From contig NZ_MUIO01000072.1 of assembly GCF_002087235.1 (NCBI RefSeq), forward strand, positions 1-64,000: DNA of 64,000 nt, written 5' to 3'. Positions 1-9,230 of the stretch are shown here, piece by piece. The stretch comes from Pseudomonas floridensis. Its GTDB lineage: Bacteria; Pseudomonadota; Gammaproteobacteria; Pseudomonadales; Pseudomonadaceae. The translations under genes were made by a program, and so were the position numbers. Under the pieces are notes generated by a model, which saw only the letters and a program-made list of their open reading frames with translations, was not told the DNA's origin and did not search any database. Each line of letters begins with the position of its first letter. Within the stretch, counting starts at the first letter, position 1.

Positions 1-769
1 TGCCGATCCGGATCGGCACTGGTGTGATGGGCGATACCTTGCCGGGAATCCGGCGCTGGTAATAGTTGACCGCGTCCATGAAACGGTTGGCGGTCCACTG
101 CTCACGGGTCGGTTTTTCCTGCTTGCCATCCGACGGCGGCGCTTCGCTTTCAGCCGCCTCGCCCCGGGACTCTTCGATCACCACGGCGTCCACGCTGACC
201 TCGCTGCCCATGCGCAGCACCGTGGCGTCGCGTTCCACCAGGTTCTTTGCCGGTAAACGCAGTTGCCAGGTATTGAGCGGGGCAATCGAACCCACGACAG
301 TTGCGCCGAATTTCTGCGCAATGCGCTGCGCCTCTTCGCGACCGTCAAAACGCTCTTCGATGATCAGGCTGATCAGGTTGACGTAGGTGGTCAGTCCGTC
401 CATGTTTTTCGCGACTTCATCAGGCGTTGCCGCCAGCACGTGGCTGCCCGCCATGCTCAGCCACACCGGGTTGCTGCTGTTGCCTGCCTGCTGCAGCCAA
501 ATCGGGGCGCTTTGCCAGTCCGCGTAGTTCAGGCGCACGCGCAGGCTATCACCGTCCCGCTGGATGGCCGACTCCGGCAGCGTCTTGTCACCCAGTCTGA
601 TCTCCACCGGGCCCGTATCCATGCCTTTGGCGCGCAGGCAAAAGGTCTGCTGTTGTCGGTCGAGCAGATCGTCACAGCGCTGCAGACGCTCGATTCGCAA
701 GTTGTCTTTGGCGAGGGCAAAGGACGAACAGGCCAGGGTGGCAGCGACTAGCAGGGAACGGCTGAACAT
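1..769 (-). CDS. S8 (subtilase) family serine peptidase, N-terminal part, cut by window edge
   Basis: Reading the minus strand from the ATG at 769 gives an open frame of about 256 codons that runs off the left edge. It starts with a signal peptide (MFSRSLLVAATLACSSFALA), so the product is exported. Around residues 130-175 a stretch (KFGATVVGSIAPLNTWQLRL) resembles the propeptide-like domain that precedes the catalytic domain in many bacterial subtilases. The last visible residues (PVPIRIG) are where the catalytic-Asp strand of the S8 fold would begin. The Asp/His/Ser triad itself lies outside the window, so catalytic activity cannot be judged. The subtilase call is from family resemblance and is moderately sure; that a secreted protein is encoded is well supported. 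Confidence 0.7.
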   Translation of the reverse strand, partial: MFSRSLLVAATLACSSFALAKDNLRIERLQRCDDLLDRQQQTFCLRAKGMDTGPVEIRLGDKTLPESAIQRDGDSLRVRLNYADWQSAPIWLQQAGNSSNPVWLSMAGSHVLAATPDEVAKNMDGLTTYVNLISLIIEERFDGREEAQRIAQKFGATVVGSIAPLNTWQLRLPAKNLVERDATVLRMGSEVSVDAVVIEESRGEAAESEAPPSDGKQEKPTREQWTANRFMDAVNYYQRRIPGKVSPITPVPIRIG

Positions 770-892
770 GCGGAAATCCTGAACACGGCGTGAAGTAGCC
801 TTCTGACTCTGCGGCGGCGCACATGGTTCAGGGTTGCCAGCTCCCGTCGTCGAGCATGCCCGGGCGCTGCGCACGGGCACGCGGAGGCAGGG

Positions 893-1897
893 TCAGTTCA
901 GCGGGCGATTAATGACGTGGGCGAACTCGGCGCTGAAGGCGGTTTGCGAAACACCGGTGATGAACGAGATGCGACGCGAGCCGACGTCGGTTACGCGGGT
1001 CTGACCGCAGTGGTTATCCTGTTCGGTGCTGGTGGTATCGACCGTCAGGAACTCGCTGTTGGTCTTGGTCGCGTCAATACCACCCGCCATTAGCACGGTG
1101 GCCAGCGGGTCGAAGATCGGCACCGGCAGGCTGCCTTCCGCATGGGCACCGGACTTGATGTCAAGGACTTCGCGCACCAGCGTGGCCACCGGATCGGTTG
1201 CGGTGATCAGCTTCGAGTAAGAAGGGTCCAGGACCACCTGATTGCAGACATCCAGTGGCACCAGGGTAAGGGGCAGCGTCGAGTCGAAGACAATATTGGC
1301 CGCTACCGCGTCGACGAACACATTCCATTCCGCATAATAATTGCTGCTGTAGGCCGGGCCCTGATCCCAGGCAGGTTGTGCATTGTTCAAGGCGGCGACG
1401 TTACCGTCGACATACACCGCGCCCGCCATCGCATAAATACCGTCAAGCATGGCGAAGTCTTGCGGATTGCTACTCAGTGACAGCATGTTGGCAATATTGG
1501 TAAAACCGCCCAGCGAAAGAACCGTGATGGCGTCCTGACTGTTCTTGATTGTTTCATACAGGAACTCCGAGGCCGGGATTTGCGTCAGCGGTGGCAGTTG
1601 TGTCGGGTTCAATGATCCCAAGAGCCCCATGACATCGTTCATGTCGTTTTTGAAGTCCTGGGGAAACCGGTAGGCGTATTTCAGCGGCGTGTAGGTGCCG
1701 CGTGCGACCACCGTGTCCAGGCGCTGGCCAATGCCCAGCAGGTGGCGAGCAATGATCACGCCCCAACCGAGATCCGTTTCCCCACAGCCGGTCACGGTGA
1801 CACCGACGATATCGATATCCGGTCTTTTCATGAGGTACGAAATGGACAATACATCGTCCCAGCCCATGTCTGTATCGATGATAACTTTCCTGTTCAT
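893..1897 (-). CDS. Nucleoside hydrolase (inosine-uridine preferring family)
   Basis: A 334-aa protein without a signal peptide, so cytosolic. The N-terminus carries the family's calcium-binding aspartate cluster, IIDTDMGWDDVLS, with Asp at residues 8, 10, 14 and 15. The family hydrolyses the N-glycosidic bond of ribonucleosides, releasing base and ribose for salvage. A further region (EGSLPVPIFDPLATVLMAGG, about residue 255) matches the conserved HDP/FDPLA segment, with Phe in place of the usual active-site His. That substitution is seen in some homologues, so substrate specificity may differ from purine/uridine nucleosidases. The gene stands alone, 123 bp from the divergent-looking peptidase start. 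Family assignment is confident; substrate is unknown. Confidence 0.85.
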   Translation of the reverse strand: MNRKVIIDTDMGWDDVLSISYLMKRPDIDIVGVTVTGCGETDLGWGVIIARHLLGIGQRLDTVVARGTYTPLKYAYRFPQDFKNDMNDVMGLLGSLNPTQLPPLTQIPASEFLYETIKNSQDAITVLSLGGFTNIANMLSLSSNPQDFAMLDGIYAMAGAVYVDGNVAALNNAQPAWDQGPAYSSNYYAEWNVFVDAVAANIVFDSTLPLTLVPLDVCNQVVLDPSYSKLITATDPVATLVREVLDIKSGAHAEGSLPVPIFDPLATVLMAGGIDATKTNSEFLTVDTTSTEQDNHCGQTRVTDVGSRRISFITGVSQTAFSAEFAHVINRPLN

Positions 1898-2232
1898 GTC
1901 ACATGCTCCATGTCATAGAGGACTACCAGGTATTGAGACGCCGGTGGCGGTGCAGCACGCCATTACCCGAGTTGTTCTCGCAGATTAAGTGCCACCGTTC
2001 AGGCGTTTTAAAAGGCGGCTCGATATATACAACAGTGGGTGATATCAGTCGAGTGCATGGCAGGCGGCAAAGTTGGGCATTATTTACAGTCAAATCGTTA
2101 AATGGACGAGTTTTGACTTAAAGAAACAGTCGCCTTGGCCGAGAGCATGACAAGCGAGCCGCACGTTGCCCGGCACGCATGATTTACAGCAAGCCACGTG
2201 CGCTTTGACTGTGGTAACAGAGAAGCCTTGCG
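1898..2232. other. Intergenic region between divergent genes
   Basis: This 335-bp stretch separates the minus-strand nucleoside hydrolase from the plus-strand GGDEF-EAL gene and should hold both promoters. I see no convincing gene, strong inverted repeat or terminator in it. A purine-rich stretch (AGAGAAG, 2219-2225) just before 2233 is the probable ribosome binding site of the downstream gene. Confidence 0.5.
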
Positions 2233-4176
2233 ATGCTGAAAAACCTGTTGGGTGCCTTGCGCACCCTGATGTCGGTGCCCACCAACAACCCAAGGCTGCT
2301 TCAGGCCCAATACATCGCGTTGTCACGTCAACTGCCGTTGATGTACTTCGTGCTGCTGGTCAATACCTGGGCGCTGGCGTTCACTCACGGGACGGCGCCG
2401 GTGTGGTTGACACTGCTGATCCCGACGCTGCTGACGCTGGTCTGTGGCATTCGTGCGCGCATGTGGTTGCGCACCGTCAACAAGTTGCCGTCTGAGGCGT
2501 TGATTCTGGCGACCTTGCGCAGCACCAACGGACTGGCCGGAATCATCGCCGCTGCGTTTGCCGGCTGGTCGCTGGCGCTGTATCCCTACGGCGATGCTTA
2601 CGCCCAGGCGCATGTGGCGTTTTTCATGGGCATCACAGTGATCGTGTGCATCTTCTGCATGATGCACTTGCAGCCTGCGGCGTTGACCACCACGGTGGTA
2701 GTGAACGCGGCTTTCGTGGTTTTTTTCGCCTCGACCCACAACATGACCTTCATTGCCACGGCCGCCAACATCGTGCTGGTGTCGATCGGCATGCTGATCA
2801 TTCTTCGCTATCAATACCGTGACTTCACCAGTCTGGTGAATGTGCAGGTGCAGACTGAACGGTTGAGCAACGAGAACCTGTTGCTGGCCAACCAGGACAG
2901 TCTGACCGGTCTGCCCAACCGGCGTCAGTTCTTTCAGACCCTGGATCTGGCCATGAGCGAGGCGTTGGCCAAGGGCTCCGGGCTTGCGGTCGGCGTACTG
3001 GATCTGGATGGCTTCAAGCCCGTCAACGACCTGTACGGCCATCGCACCGGAGATCAGTTGCTGATCCTTGTCGCCGAGCGGTTGCGGGAAGTAGTCAGCG
3101 ACACGGTGCATGTTTCACGCCTGGGCGGCGACGAATTTGCGCTGGTCATCAAGGGTGAGATCGGCAACGAAGCCCTGCTGGCCTTCGGCAAGCACCTGTG
3201 TGAGCGGATGCATGACAATTTCGAACTGCTCGACATGCCCATCCAGATCGGTGCCACCTTCGGCATCGCGACCTACCCGGCGACTGCCGACAATGCCACG
3301 CAGTTGTTCGAGTACGCCGACTACGCGCTCTATCAGGGCAAGAATCACAACCCCGGCACTGCTTGCCTGTTCTCGGCCGCACACCGCGAGCAGTTGCATG
3401 CCGATGGCGTAACCGAGCAGGCGTTGCGGCGCGCCAATCTGGAAACCGAGTTCTACGTGTTGTTCCAGCCGATCATGGAAAGCTGCAGCCGGGAAACCGT
3501 CGCGTTCGAAGCGCTGGCTCGTTGGAACAGCCCTGAGCTAGGCGCTGTGTCACCCGCGCACTTCATTCCGATTGCCGAACGCATCGGCATGATCAATCGA
3601 CTGACCGGCCCGTTGCTGACGCATGCGTTGCAGAAGGCGATGTCATGGCCTGCACCGATCAGGCTCTCATTCAACCTGTCGGCACATGATTGCGCCACCT
3701 GCGAAAGTGTCAGTCTGATCGTCGGCATCATCGAAAACAGCGGGTTCGATGCGTCACGTCTTGATCTGGAAATCACTGAAACCGCCGTCATGCAGGATAT
3801 CGCGCAGGTTCAGCACGCCATTACCCAGTTCCGCCAACTGGGCTGCGGGATTTCGCTGGACGACTTCGGCACGGGCTATTCGAGCCTCAGTCAGTTGCAT
3901 GCGCTGGCGCTGACCAAACTCAAGATCGACCGCAGCTTTGTCACCGGCGTGCATGACAACCCGGCCAGCTACAAGATCGTGAAATCACTCGTGGCGCTGA
4001 GCATGGATATGTCGTTGGGTTGCGTCATCGAGGGGGTTGAGACGCAGGAAGAACTGGATGCGCTGGCCACCCTTGGCTGCACGCTGGTCCAGGGCTACTT
4101 CTACAGCCCGCCGATGAGTTTCGAGGCCACACTGGAGTGGCTCGAAACCCCGGACGCGGAGCGCAGCTTCGGTTGA
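2233..4176 (+). CDS. Membrane-anchored GGDEF-EAL cyclic-di-GMP protein
   Basis: A 647-aa protein. Residues 30-200 hold several hydrophobic membrane segments, so it is an inner-membrane sensor with a cytosolic output. A GGDEF domain (about 220-380) has the intact signature RLGGDEF and would make cyclic-di-GMP from GTP. No RxxD inhibitory site is seen immediately before it. An EAL domain follows (about 395-640) with FEALARW, DDFGTGYSSL and EGVETQEEL, the metal-binding and catalytic elements of c-di-GMP phosphodiesterases. Both domains look catalytically competent. The net direction cannot be told from sequence. The N-terminal membrane module resembles MASE-type sensors, but its ligand is unknown. 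No operon partners. Confidence 0.93.
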   Translation: MLKNLLGALRTLMSVPTNNPRLLQAQYIALSRQLPLMYFVLLVNTWALAFTHGTAPVWLTLLIPTLLTLVCGIRARMWLRTVNKLPSEALILATLRSTNGLAGIIAAAFAGWSLALYPYGDAYAQAHVAFFMGITVIVCIFCMMHLQPAALTTTVVVNAAFVVFFASTHNMTFIATAANIVLVSIGMLIILRYQYRDFTSLVNVQVQTERLSNENLLLANQDSLTGLPNRRQFFQTLDLAMSEALAKGSGLAVGVLDLDGFKPVNDLYGHRTGDQLLILVAERLREVVSDTVHVSRLGGDEFALVIKGEIGNEALLAFGKHLCERMHDNFELLDMPIQIGATFGIATYPATADNATQLFEYADYALYQGKNHNPGTACLFSAAHREQLHADGVTEQALRRANLETEFYVLFQPIMESCSRETVAFEALARWNSPELGAVSPAHFIPIAERIGMINRLTGPLLTHALQKAMSWPAPIRLSFNLSAHDCATCESVSLIVGIIENSGFDASRLDLEITETAVMQDIAQVQHAITQFRQLGCGISLDDFGTGYSSLSQLHALALTKLKIDRSFVTGVHDNPASYKIVKSLVALSMDMSLGCVIEGVETQEELDALATLGCTLVQGYFYSPPMSFEATLEWLETPDAERSFG

Positions 4177-4358
4177 GCCGCTGCATTTTCAAGGCAGTTT
4201 GAACCCTGCAGTGAATGGACGGGCGTGCTCGTCAGCAGGCTCGCTTCCGCTATTTATCACTCTATGTACCTGCATGCTCTGCACCTCGCATCCCGTGTGT
4301 GAGCAAGTACCGTCGCTCGGGGTAAGATAGCGCTCCCGAACCTTGCGGAAGTCCGTTG

Positions 4359-5069
4359 ATGAGCAAACCTGGCCAGACCATACTTGTTGCGCTGCGCAAA
4401 ATGATTGCCTCGGGCGAGCTGGCGGCGGGGGAGCGCTTGATGGAGGTTCCGACGGCCGAGCGCTTCGGCGTATCGCGGATGCCGGTGCGTATGGCGTTTC
4501 GTACCCTGGAACAGGAAGGGCTGCTGGTACCCTTCGGGGGACGTGGCTTCCAAGTGCGGTCCATCAGTGCGCATGAGATCGCCGGAGCGGTTGAGGTTCG
4601 GGGCGTGCTCGAAGGGCTGGCGGCACGGCAGATGGCCGAGCGCGGCGTCACCGGGCAGGCGCGTGACGAGCTTGAAGCCTGCCTGATTCAGGGTGACGCC
4701 CTGTTCGCCAAAGGATTCGTGACCGAAGATGATTTGCAGGTCTACCACGACCTGAACATACGCCTGCACCGGACTATCGTCGAGGGCAGTTGCAACCCGG
4801 CCATCGCCGACGCACTGGCGCGTAACGATCATCTGCCATTCGCCTCGGTCACTGCGCTGGCGGTGGATCGCAATGATCTTGTGCGCGAGTTTCGCCGGTT
4901 CAACTTCGCGCACATGCAGCATCATGCGGTGGTGGACGCGTTGATCAATGGCCAGGGCGCGCGGGCCGAGGCCATCATGCGTGAGCACGCCAATGCCACG
5001 CTGCGCTACGCCGAGATATTCGGTGCTGGCGTGCATGAGCGGATGAAGGTCATCCAGCGGCCTGAATGA
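4359..5069 (+). CDS. vanR: GntR-family (FCD subclass) regulator, VanR
   Basis: A 236-aa protein with an N-terminal winged helix (about residues 10-70, AERFGVSRMPVRMAFRTLEQ) and a C-terminal FCD ligand-binding domain (about 80-215). ATG at 4359 is chosen over the TTG directly before it. It lies tail to tail with vanB, the two stop codons abutting at 5069/5070. In pseudomonads and Caulobacter VanR represses vanAB until vanillate is bound. Two palindromes resembling known VanR operators lie upstream of vanA (7129-7138, 7223-7234). Convergent placement means vanR is not in the vanAB operon and must have its own promoter. Naming rests on context plus family. Confidence 0.85.
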   Translation: MSKPGQTILVALRKMIASGELAAGERLMEVPTAERFGVSRMPVRMAFRTLEQEGLLVPFGGRGFQVRSISAHEIAGAVEVRGVLEGLAARQMAERGVTGQARDELEACLIQGDALFAKGFVTEDDLQVYHDLNIRLHRTIVEGSCNPAIADALARNDHLPFASVTALAVDRNDLVREFRRFNFAHMQHHAVVDALINGQGARAEAIMREHANATLRYAEIFGAGVHERMKVIQRPE

Positions 5070-6020
5070 TCAGATGTCGAGCACCAGCAATGGGGTTTTC
5101 GAGCGTGAACAGCATGGCGTGAACTGATCGTTGAGCGCTTGTTCGTCCTCGGTCATGAACAGGTCGCGGTGATCCGGAATGCCCTTCAGCACCCTCGTCA
5201 GGCACGTACCGCAAACACCCTGTTCGCAGGACAGGGGAATGTCGATGCCGTTGCTTTCCAGCACCTGCGCCACTGTCTTGTCCGCCGGGACGGTGAAGAC
5301 CTGACCGGTGCTGCCGATTTCGACCGAAAAACTGCCATCGCTGCTGGTGTCCACCGGGGCGGAGGTGAAGTACTCACGGTGCAACTGTTCTTCCGTCCAG
5401 CCCTGAGCGCGGGCACTGTCCAGAATGTACTGCATGAAGCCGTTCGGGCCGCAGACGTACAGATGGGCATCGGCCGCCGGTTCGCCCAGAACCGTCAGCG
5501 CATCCAGCCGTGTTGGCGGGCGATCGTCGAAATGCAGATTGACCTGACTGGCGAACACCGACTGCTGCAGACGTTCGGTGAAGGCTGCGTGTTCGGCAGA
5601 ACGGACGCAGTAGTGCAGTTCGAACGGCTGGTCTCGCTGCGCGAGATCCTCGGCCATGCACAAAATGGGGGTGATCCCAATACCACCCCCAAACAGCAGG
5701 GTGCGGCTTGCCTTATCGGCCAGCGGGAAGAGATTTCTCGGTTCGCTGATGCGCAAGTGCGCGCCTGGGTGGATCTGTTGATGAAGGCTGCGCGATCCGC
5801 CACGCGACGCCGGGTCGTTGAGTACCCCGATCAGGTAGCGATGGCGTTCGCTCGGTGCATTGCACAGTGAATACTGCCGGATCAGGCCGTCGGGCAGGTG
5901 CACATCGATATGTGCACCGGCGGTGAAGGGCGGCAACAATCCGCCATCGGTGCGCACCAGTTCATAACTGCAGATACCCAACGCTTCGTCAGTACGCGAT
6001 AACACGGTCACGTCGATCAT
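5070..6020 (-). CDS. vanB: Vanillate O-demethylase oxidoreductase subunit (VanB)
   Basis: A 316-aa phthalate-dioxygenase-reductase-type protein. It has an N-terminal flavin-binding region, an NAD(P)H-binding Rossmann part (LLFGGGIGITPILCMAEDL, about residue 108 onward) and a C-terminal plant-type [2Fe-2S] ferredoxin with CEQGVCGTC plus a distal Cys pair. It passes electrons from NADH to VanA for demethylation of vanillate to protocatechuate. ATG at 6020 is preferred over the GTG at 6038: it has a CCGAGG ribosome site and gives the family's usual length of about 317 aa. The upstream GTG would overlap the vanA stop. It is co-transcribed with vanA, 14 bp downstream of its stop. Confidence 0.93.
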   Translation of the reverse strand: MIDVTVLSRTDEALGICSYELVRTDGGLLPPFTAGAHIDVHLPDGLIRQYSLCNAPSERHRYLIGVLNDPASRGGSRSLHQQIHPGAHLRISEPRNLFPLADKASRTLLFGGGIGITPILCMAEDLAQRDQPFELHYCVRSAEHAAFTERLQQSVFASQVNLHFDDRPPTRLDALTVLGEPAADAHLYVCGPNGFMQYILDSARAQGWTEEQLHREYFTSAPVDTSSDGSFSVEIGSTGQVFTVPADKTVAQVLESNGIDIPLSCEQGVCGTCLTRVLKGIPDHRDLFMTEDEQALNDQFTPCCSRSKTPLLVLDI

Positions 6021-6034
6021 GTCGCACCTCGGAG

Positions 6035-7099
6035 TCACTTCAGGTTGGCCACGGGAATCTGGCTGTCGTTGACCATTTGTTCACTGGCGATCAGTCGCTC
6101 CAGAATCTTGCGCGACTGCACGCCGCCTGCGTCGATATTAAGCTTGAGCAGGTTGCGATGGGGATGCTGCAGCAGGTTCTGTTGCTGACGCTCGAGCATT
6201 TCCAGGTCTTCGGTGAAAATCTTGCCTTGACCCTCGCGAATGCTCGCGGTCAATGCTTCGTCCTTTGGATTGAAGTTGCGTGCCATGCCCCAGAAGTACC
6301 AGATCGAGGTGTCGGTTTCCGGCGTAATGAAATCGACCACGATGCTCGATGCCTTGAACTCGTGCGGAGCGTGATAACCGCCTTTGCCTGCATGGGCGAC
6401 ACCCACTTCGATCAACACGTGACTGGGCGGAGTGAAACGGCAGATTTGCCATCGGTCCACCGGCACGTCATCGGCCAGGTTGTTGCCACGCAAAGCCATC
6501 TTCCAGAATGGCGGCGGCATGATGTTTTCCATGTGGCGCGCGGTGACGACTTCCTGACCTTCGACGGTGGTCACAGGGGGGGCTTCGTCGATCTCCTTCT
6601 GGCCGATGCTGGAAGCATGGACGTAGGTTTCGTGCGTCAGGTCCATCAGGTTATCGATCATCAGGCGATAATCGCACTGGATGTGGAACAGACCCCCGCC
6701 ATATGCCCAGTCGTCACTGACGGCCCATTCCAGATGGTGAATCAGCGCGGGATCAGCCTTGTCCTGTTCGCCCGGCCAGACCCAGATGAAGCCATAACGC
6801 TCGACCGCAGCGAAGGTCTTGTTGCAGGGAAAGCCTCGTACCCGCTGACCGGGCATGGCAATCGTCTTGCCGTCGCCGCCCATGACCAGACCGTGGTAAC
6901 CGCACACCAGTTGCCCGTTCTCGACATAACCGAGCGACAACGGCGCGCCACGGTGAGGACAGAAGTCCTCGACAGCGACGACCTGCTGGTTCTGATCGCG
7001 GTAGAACACCATCTTCTCGTTGCAGATCTGCCGACCAAGCGGCTTGTCAGCGACCTCATCCGCAGTGCAGGCGACGTACCAGGTGTTTTTCGGGTGCAT
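6035..7099 (-). CDS. vanA: Vanillate O-demethylase oxygenase subunit (VanA)
   Basis: A 354-aa Rieske non-haem iron oxygenase. The Rieske [2Fe-2S] motif is complete (CPHRGAPLS at about residue 47 and CGYHG at about 67). The mononuclear iron site shows DLTHETYVHASS (about 152-163), giving the conserved Asp bridge and two His ligands. The enzyme removes the O-methyl group of vanillate as formaldehyde, yielding protocatechuate, a lignin-catabolism step. First gene of the vanAB operon. The 250-bp upstream region carries two GGATCC-centred palindromes, taken as VanR operators. Length and motifs match the family. Confidence 0.95.
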   Translation of the reverse strand: MHPKNTWYVACTADEVADKPLGRQICNEKMVFYRDQNQQVVAVEDFCPHRGAPLSLGYVENGQLVCGYHGLVMGGDGKTIAMPGQRVRGFPCNKTFAAVERYGFIWVWPGEQDKADPALIHHLEWAVSDDWAYGGGLFHIQCDYRLMIDNLMDLTHETYVHASSIGQKEIDEAPPVTTVEGQEVVTARHMENIMPPPFWKMALRGNNLADDVPVDRWQICRFTPPSHVLIEVGVAHAGKGGYHAPHEFKASSIVVDFITPETDTSIWYFWGMARNFNPKDEALTASIREGQGKIFTEDLEMLERQQQNLLQHPHRNLLKLNIDAGGVQSRKILERLIASEQMVNDSQIPVANLK

Positions 7100-7128
7100 G
7101 ACGATTCTCCACGGTTCGTTTTGTTCTT

Positions 7129-7138
7129 ATGGATCCAT
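7129..7138. promoter_or_regulatory. Putative VanR operator, vanA-proximal
   Basis: Perfect 10-bp palindrome ATGGATCCAT 30 bp upstream of the vanA start. Its GGATCC core matches the ATTGGATCCAAT-type VanR operator known from Caulobacter. Binding is inferred, not shown. Confidence 0.6.
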
Positions 7139-7222
7139 CAGGTTTGGCCAGAAGTGTGGCTGGAGCTATTAATGCCACATAGGAGAGGGAAATAAAATGA
7201 TTAATTGAATTAACTATATTTT

Positions 7223-7234
7223 AATGGATCCATT
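7223..7234. promoter_or_regulatory. Putative VanR operator, vanA-distal
   Basis: Perfect 12-bp palindrome AATGGATCCATT, centred 95 bp upstream of the first palindrome. That spacing is about nine helical turns, which would put both sites on the same face of the DNA. The AT-rich stretch 7188-7222 between the sites probably holds the vanAB promoter. Confidence 0.6.
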
Positions 7235-7352
7235 GGCCTGATCGCTTGCCGTGTCTGGAGCAACGCTGGCTCGTGAACGGATCCTGGCAGGCGCAGGAAA
7301 CGGAACAGATGCGGTGGCGTGCAATCGCGACGGTGCATCCAAAGCGATCGAT

Positions 7353-8234
7353 TCAGACTGACGCCTGCAACGCCTCGCGTAGCAGCGGTGCCAGCTCATC
7401 GAGCAGGGTTTGCACCGAGCGCAACGCGCGACAATCGGGACGGGTGAGCAGCCACAGGTCGGTGCTGCAGCCTGGCAGCGCGGCACTGAGCTTTTCTACA
7501 CCGGGCAGATGTCGAACCGTGAAATCAGTCAGGGCGGCGACGCCGAGGCCGGCCGCCACCAAATGTGACACGGCAGACATGCTGCTGCATCGATAGCGCG
7601 GGACCACATCCGGAAATGCCTGACTGCGCCAGATCACCGAGGTGTGGTCGGGCATCGAGTCATCCGGGCTGATCCAGGGCACCGATGTCGCAGCCTCACC
7701 GAGCGTCTCGCGAAACTCAGGCAAACCGCAAATGACGTAGTCGACGCTTCCCAGGCGACGACCCACCAGATGCTCCGGTGGTGTATTGGTCAGGCGCAAG
7801 GCGATGTCGGCATCGCGACGACTCAGGTTGGCAAACGAATTGGACGTCGCCAGCTCCAGCGTCAACGCCGGGTAGTCGGGCATGAAGCGGGCGAGGGCGG
7901 GCAGCAACAGTGTGTGCAGCACAGCGTCGGTGCAGGTCAGACGCACCGTGCCGCTCACCACGTTCTCACCTTGCTGCAGTGCAATACGCGCCGCATTCAA
8001 CGCCAGTTCGGCCCGCTCAGCCTGCTCGGCCATTGCCACAGCGGTATCGGTCGGCATGTAACCGCGTCGATTCTTTTCGAACAGTGCGACACCCAGCGCC
8101 GACTCAAGACGTTTGATCGAGCGAAAGACCGTGGAAACGTCAACGTGTAGTAGTTCGGCGGCACGCGCCAGGGTGCGACCTCTGACCAGGGCCAATACCA
8201 ATGACAGATCGGTGTGACTGACTTCATATTGCAT
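7353..8234 (-). CDS. LysR-family transcriptional regulator
   Basis: A 293-aa protein. The N-terminal LysR helix-turn-helix is clear (TLARAAELLHVDVSTVFRSI, about residues 20-40), followed by a linker helix and a substrate-binding domain. ATG at 8234 has an AAGGAA ribosome site about ten bases upstream. It is divergent from the puuD-like gene starting at 8368. The shared 133-bp interval is the usual arrangement for a LysR regulator and its target, so control of puuD is possible. The effector is unknown. It lies 119 bp from the distal van operator but is probably unrelated to vanillate, because VanR is present. Confidence 0.88.
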   Translation of the reverse strand: MQYEVSHTDLSLVLALVRGRTLARAAELLHVDVSTVFRSIKRLESALGVALFEKNRRGYMPTDTAVAMAEQAERAELALNAARIALQQGENVVSGTVRLTCTDAVLHTLLLPALARFMPDYPALTLELATSNSFANLSRRDADIALRLTNTPPEHLVGRRLGSVDYVICGLPEFRETLGEAATSVPWISPDDSMPDHTSVIWRSQAFPDVVPRYRCSSMSAVSHLVAAGLGVAALTDFTVRHLPGVEKLSAALPGCSTDLWLLTRPDCRALRSVQTLLDELAPLLREALQASV

Positions 8235-8367
8235 TGCTGCAAGGTTCCTTTGCCTGAATGCCTATGTAGATTGCGCTGATGACTATCCTAAACTGCTTTC
8301 ATCCGCACCGGATAGCGCCTATTAACGTGCATTCAGGTGTTCACGTATTCTTCGCAAGGTCCGAACC

Positions 8368-9129
8368 ATGTCTCGACTTCCATTGATCGGCGTGACTGCC
8401 TGTCGTCAGCAACTGGGAAAATATTCTTCGCACACGGCTGGCGATAAATATGTCGAAGCGGCGGGTTTCGCCGGCATTCCGCTGATTTTGCCCGCGCTCA
8501 ATACGCCGGTTGAGCCTGAGCAACTCTTGGCGCAACTGGACGGCCTGCTGTTTACCGGATCGCCGTCCAATGTCGAGCCACGCCATTACAACGGCATGCC
8601 GAGCGCTGAGGGCACGGCGCATGATGTGTTTCGTGATCGCAACACGCTGCCGCTGCTCAGGGCAGCCATCGATCAGGGTGTACCGGTATTGTGTATCTGC
8701 AGGGGTTTTCAGGAGCTGAACGTCGCACTGGGCGGAAGCCTGCATCAACGGGTTCACGAATTGCCAGGCTACCTCGATCACCGCGAACCGCAGAGCGAGG
8801 CGCTGGCTGATCAGTACGCGCCGCAGCACGCCGTATCCGTGCAACCTGGTGGTCTGCTGGACTCACTGGGGCTGTCGCCCGGCTTTGAGGTCAACAGCCT
8901 GCACAGCCAGGGGATCGACAGGCTGGCCTCTGACTTGCGCGCAGAAGCGCTGGCCCCCGACGGGCTGGTCGAAGCCGTGTCGCTGCCCGGCACACCAGGT
9001 TTCGTGCTGGGCGTGCAATGGCATCCGGAGTGGGCGTTTCTCGACAATCCAGTCTCGCTGCGTCTGTTCGAGGCGTTCCGTCAGGCGTGTCAGGCCCATG
9101 CACGCAAGCGCTCGGTGATCAACTACTGA
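8368..9129 (+). CDS. puuD: Gamma-glutamyl-GABA hydrolase (PuuD-like class I glutamine amidotransferase)
   Basis: A 253-aa cytosolic protein of the peptidase C26 family. The nucleophile elbow is VLCICRGFQE (Cys at about 112), and the His/Glu partners appear in VLGVQWHPEW near residue 218. Family members hydrolyse gamma-glutamyl-GABA to glutamate and GABA in the glutamylated putrescine pathway. It is followed 101 bp later by a PuuR-type regulator, which supports that role. It is divergent from a LysR regulator. Other puu enzymes (glutamine synthetase-like PuuA, PuuB, PuuC) are not in the window, so the exact substrate is inferred. Confidence 0.85.
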   Translation: MSRLPLIGVTACRQQLGKYSSHTAGDKYVEAAGFAGIPLILPALNTPVEPEQLLAQLDGLLFTGSPSNVEPRHYNGMPSAEGTAHDVFRDRNTLPLLRAAIDQGVPVLCICRGFQELNVALGGSLHQRVHELPGYLDHREPQSEALADQYAPQHAVSVQPGGLLDSLGLSPGFEVNSLHSQGIDRLASDLRAEALAPDGLVEAVSLPGTPGFVLGVQWHPEWAFLDNPVSLRLFEAFRQACQAHARKRSVINY

Positions 9130-9230
9130 GCTGTATCGGCAAACGTGATTTAATATCCGGCCTCACGGCCCCGGCGTCCAGCAACAGGCGGCCGAGTCTG
9201 ATCACTGGATATTTTTCGCATAAGGCCACT

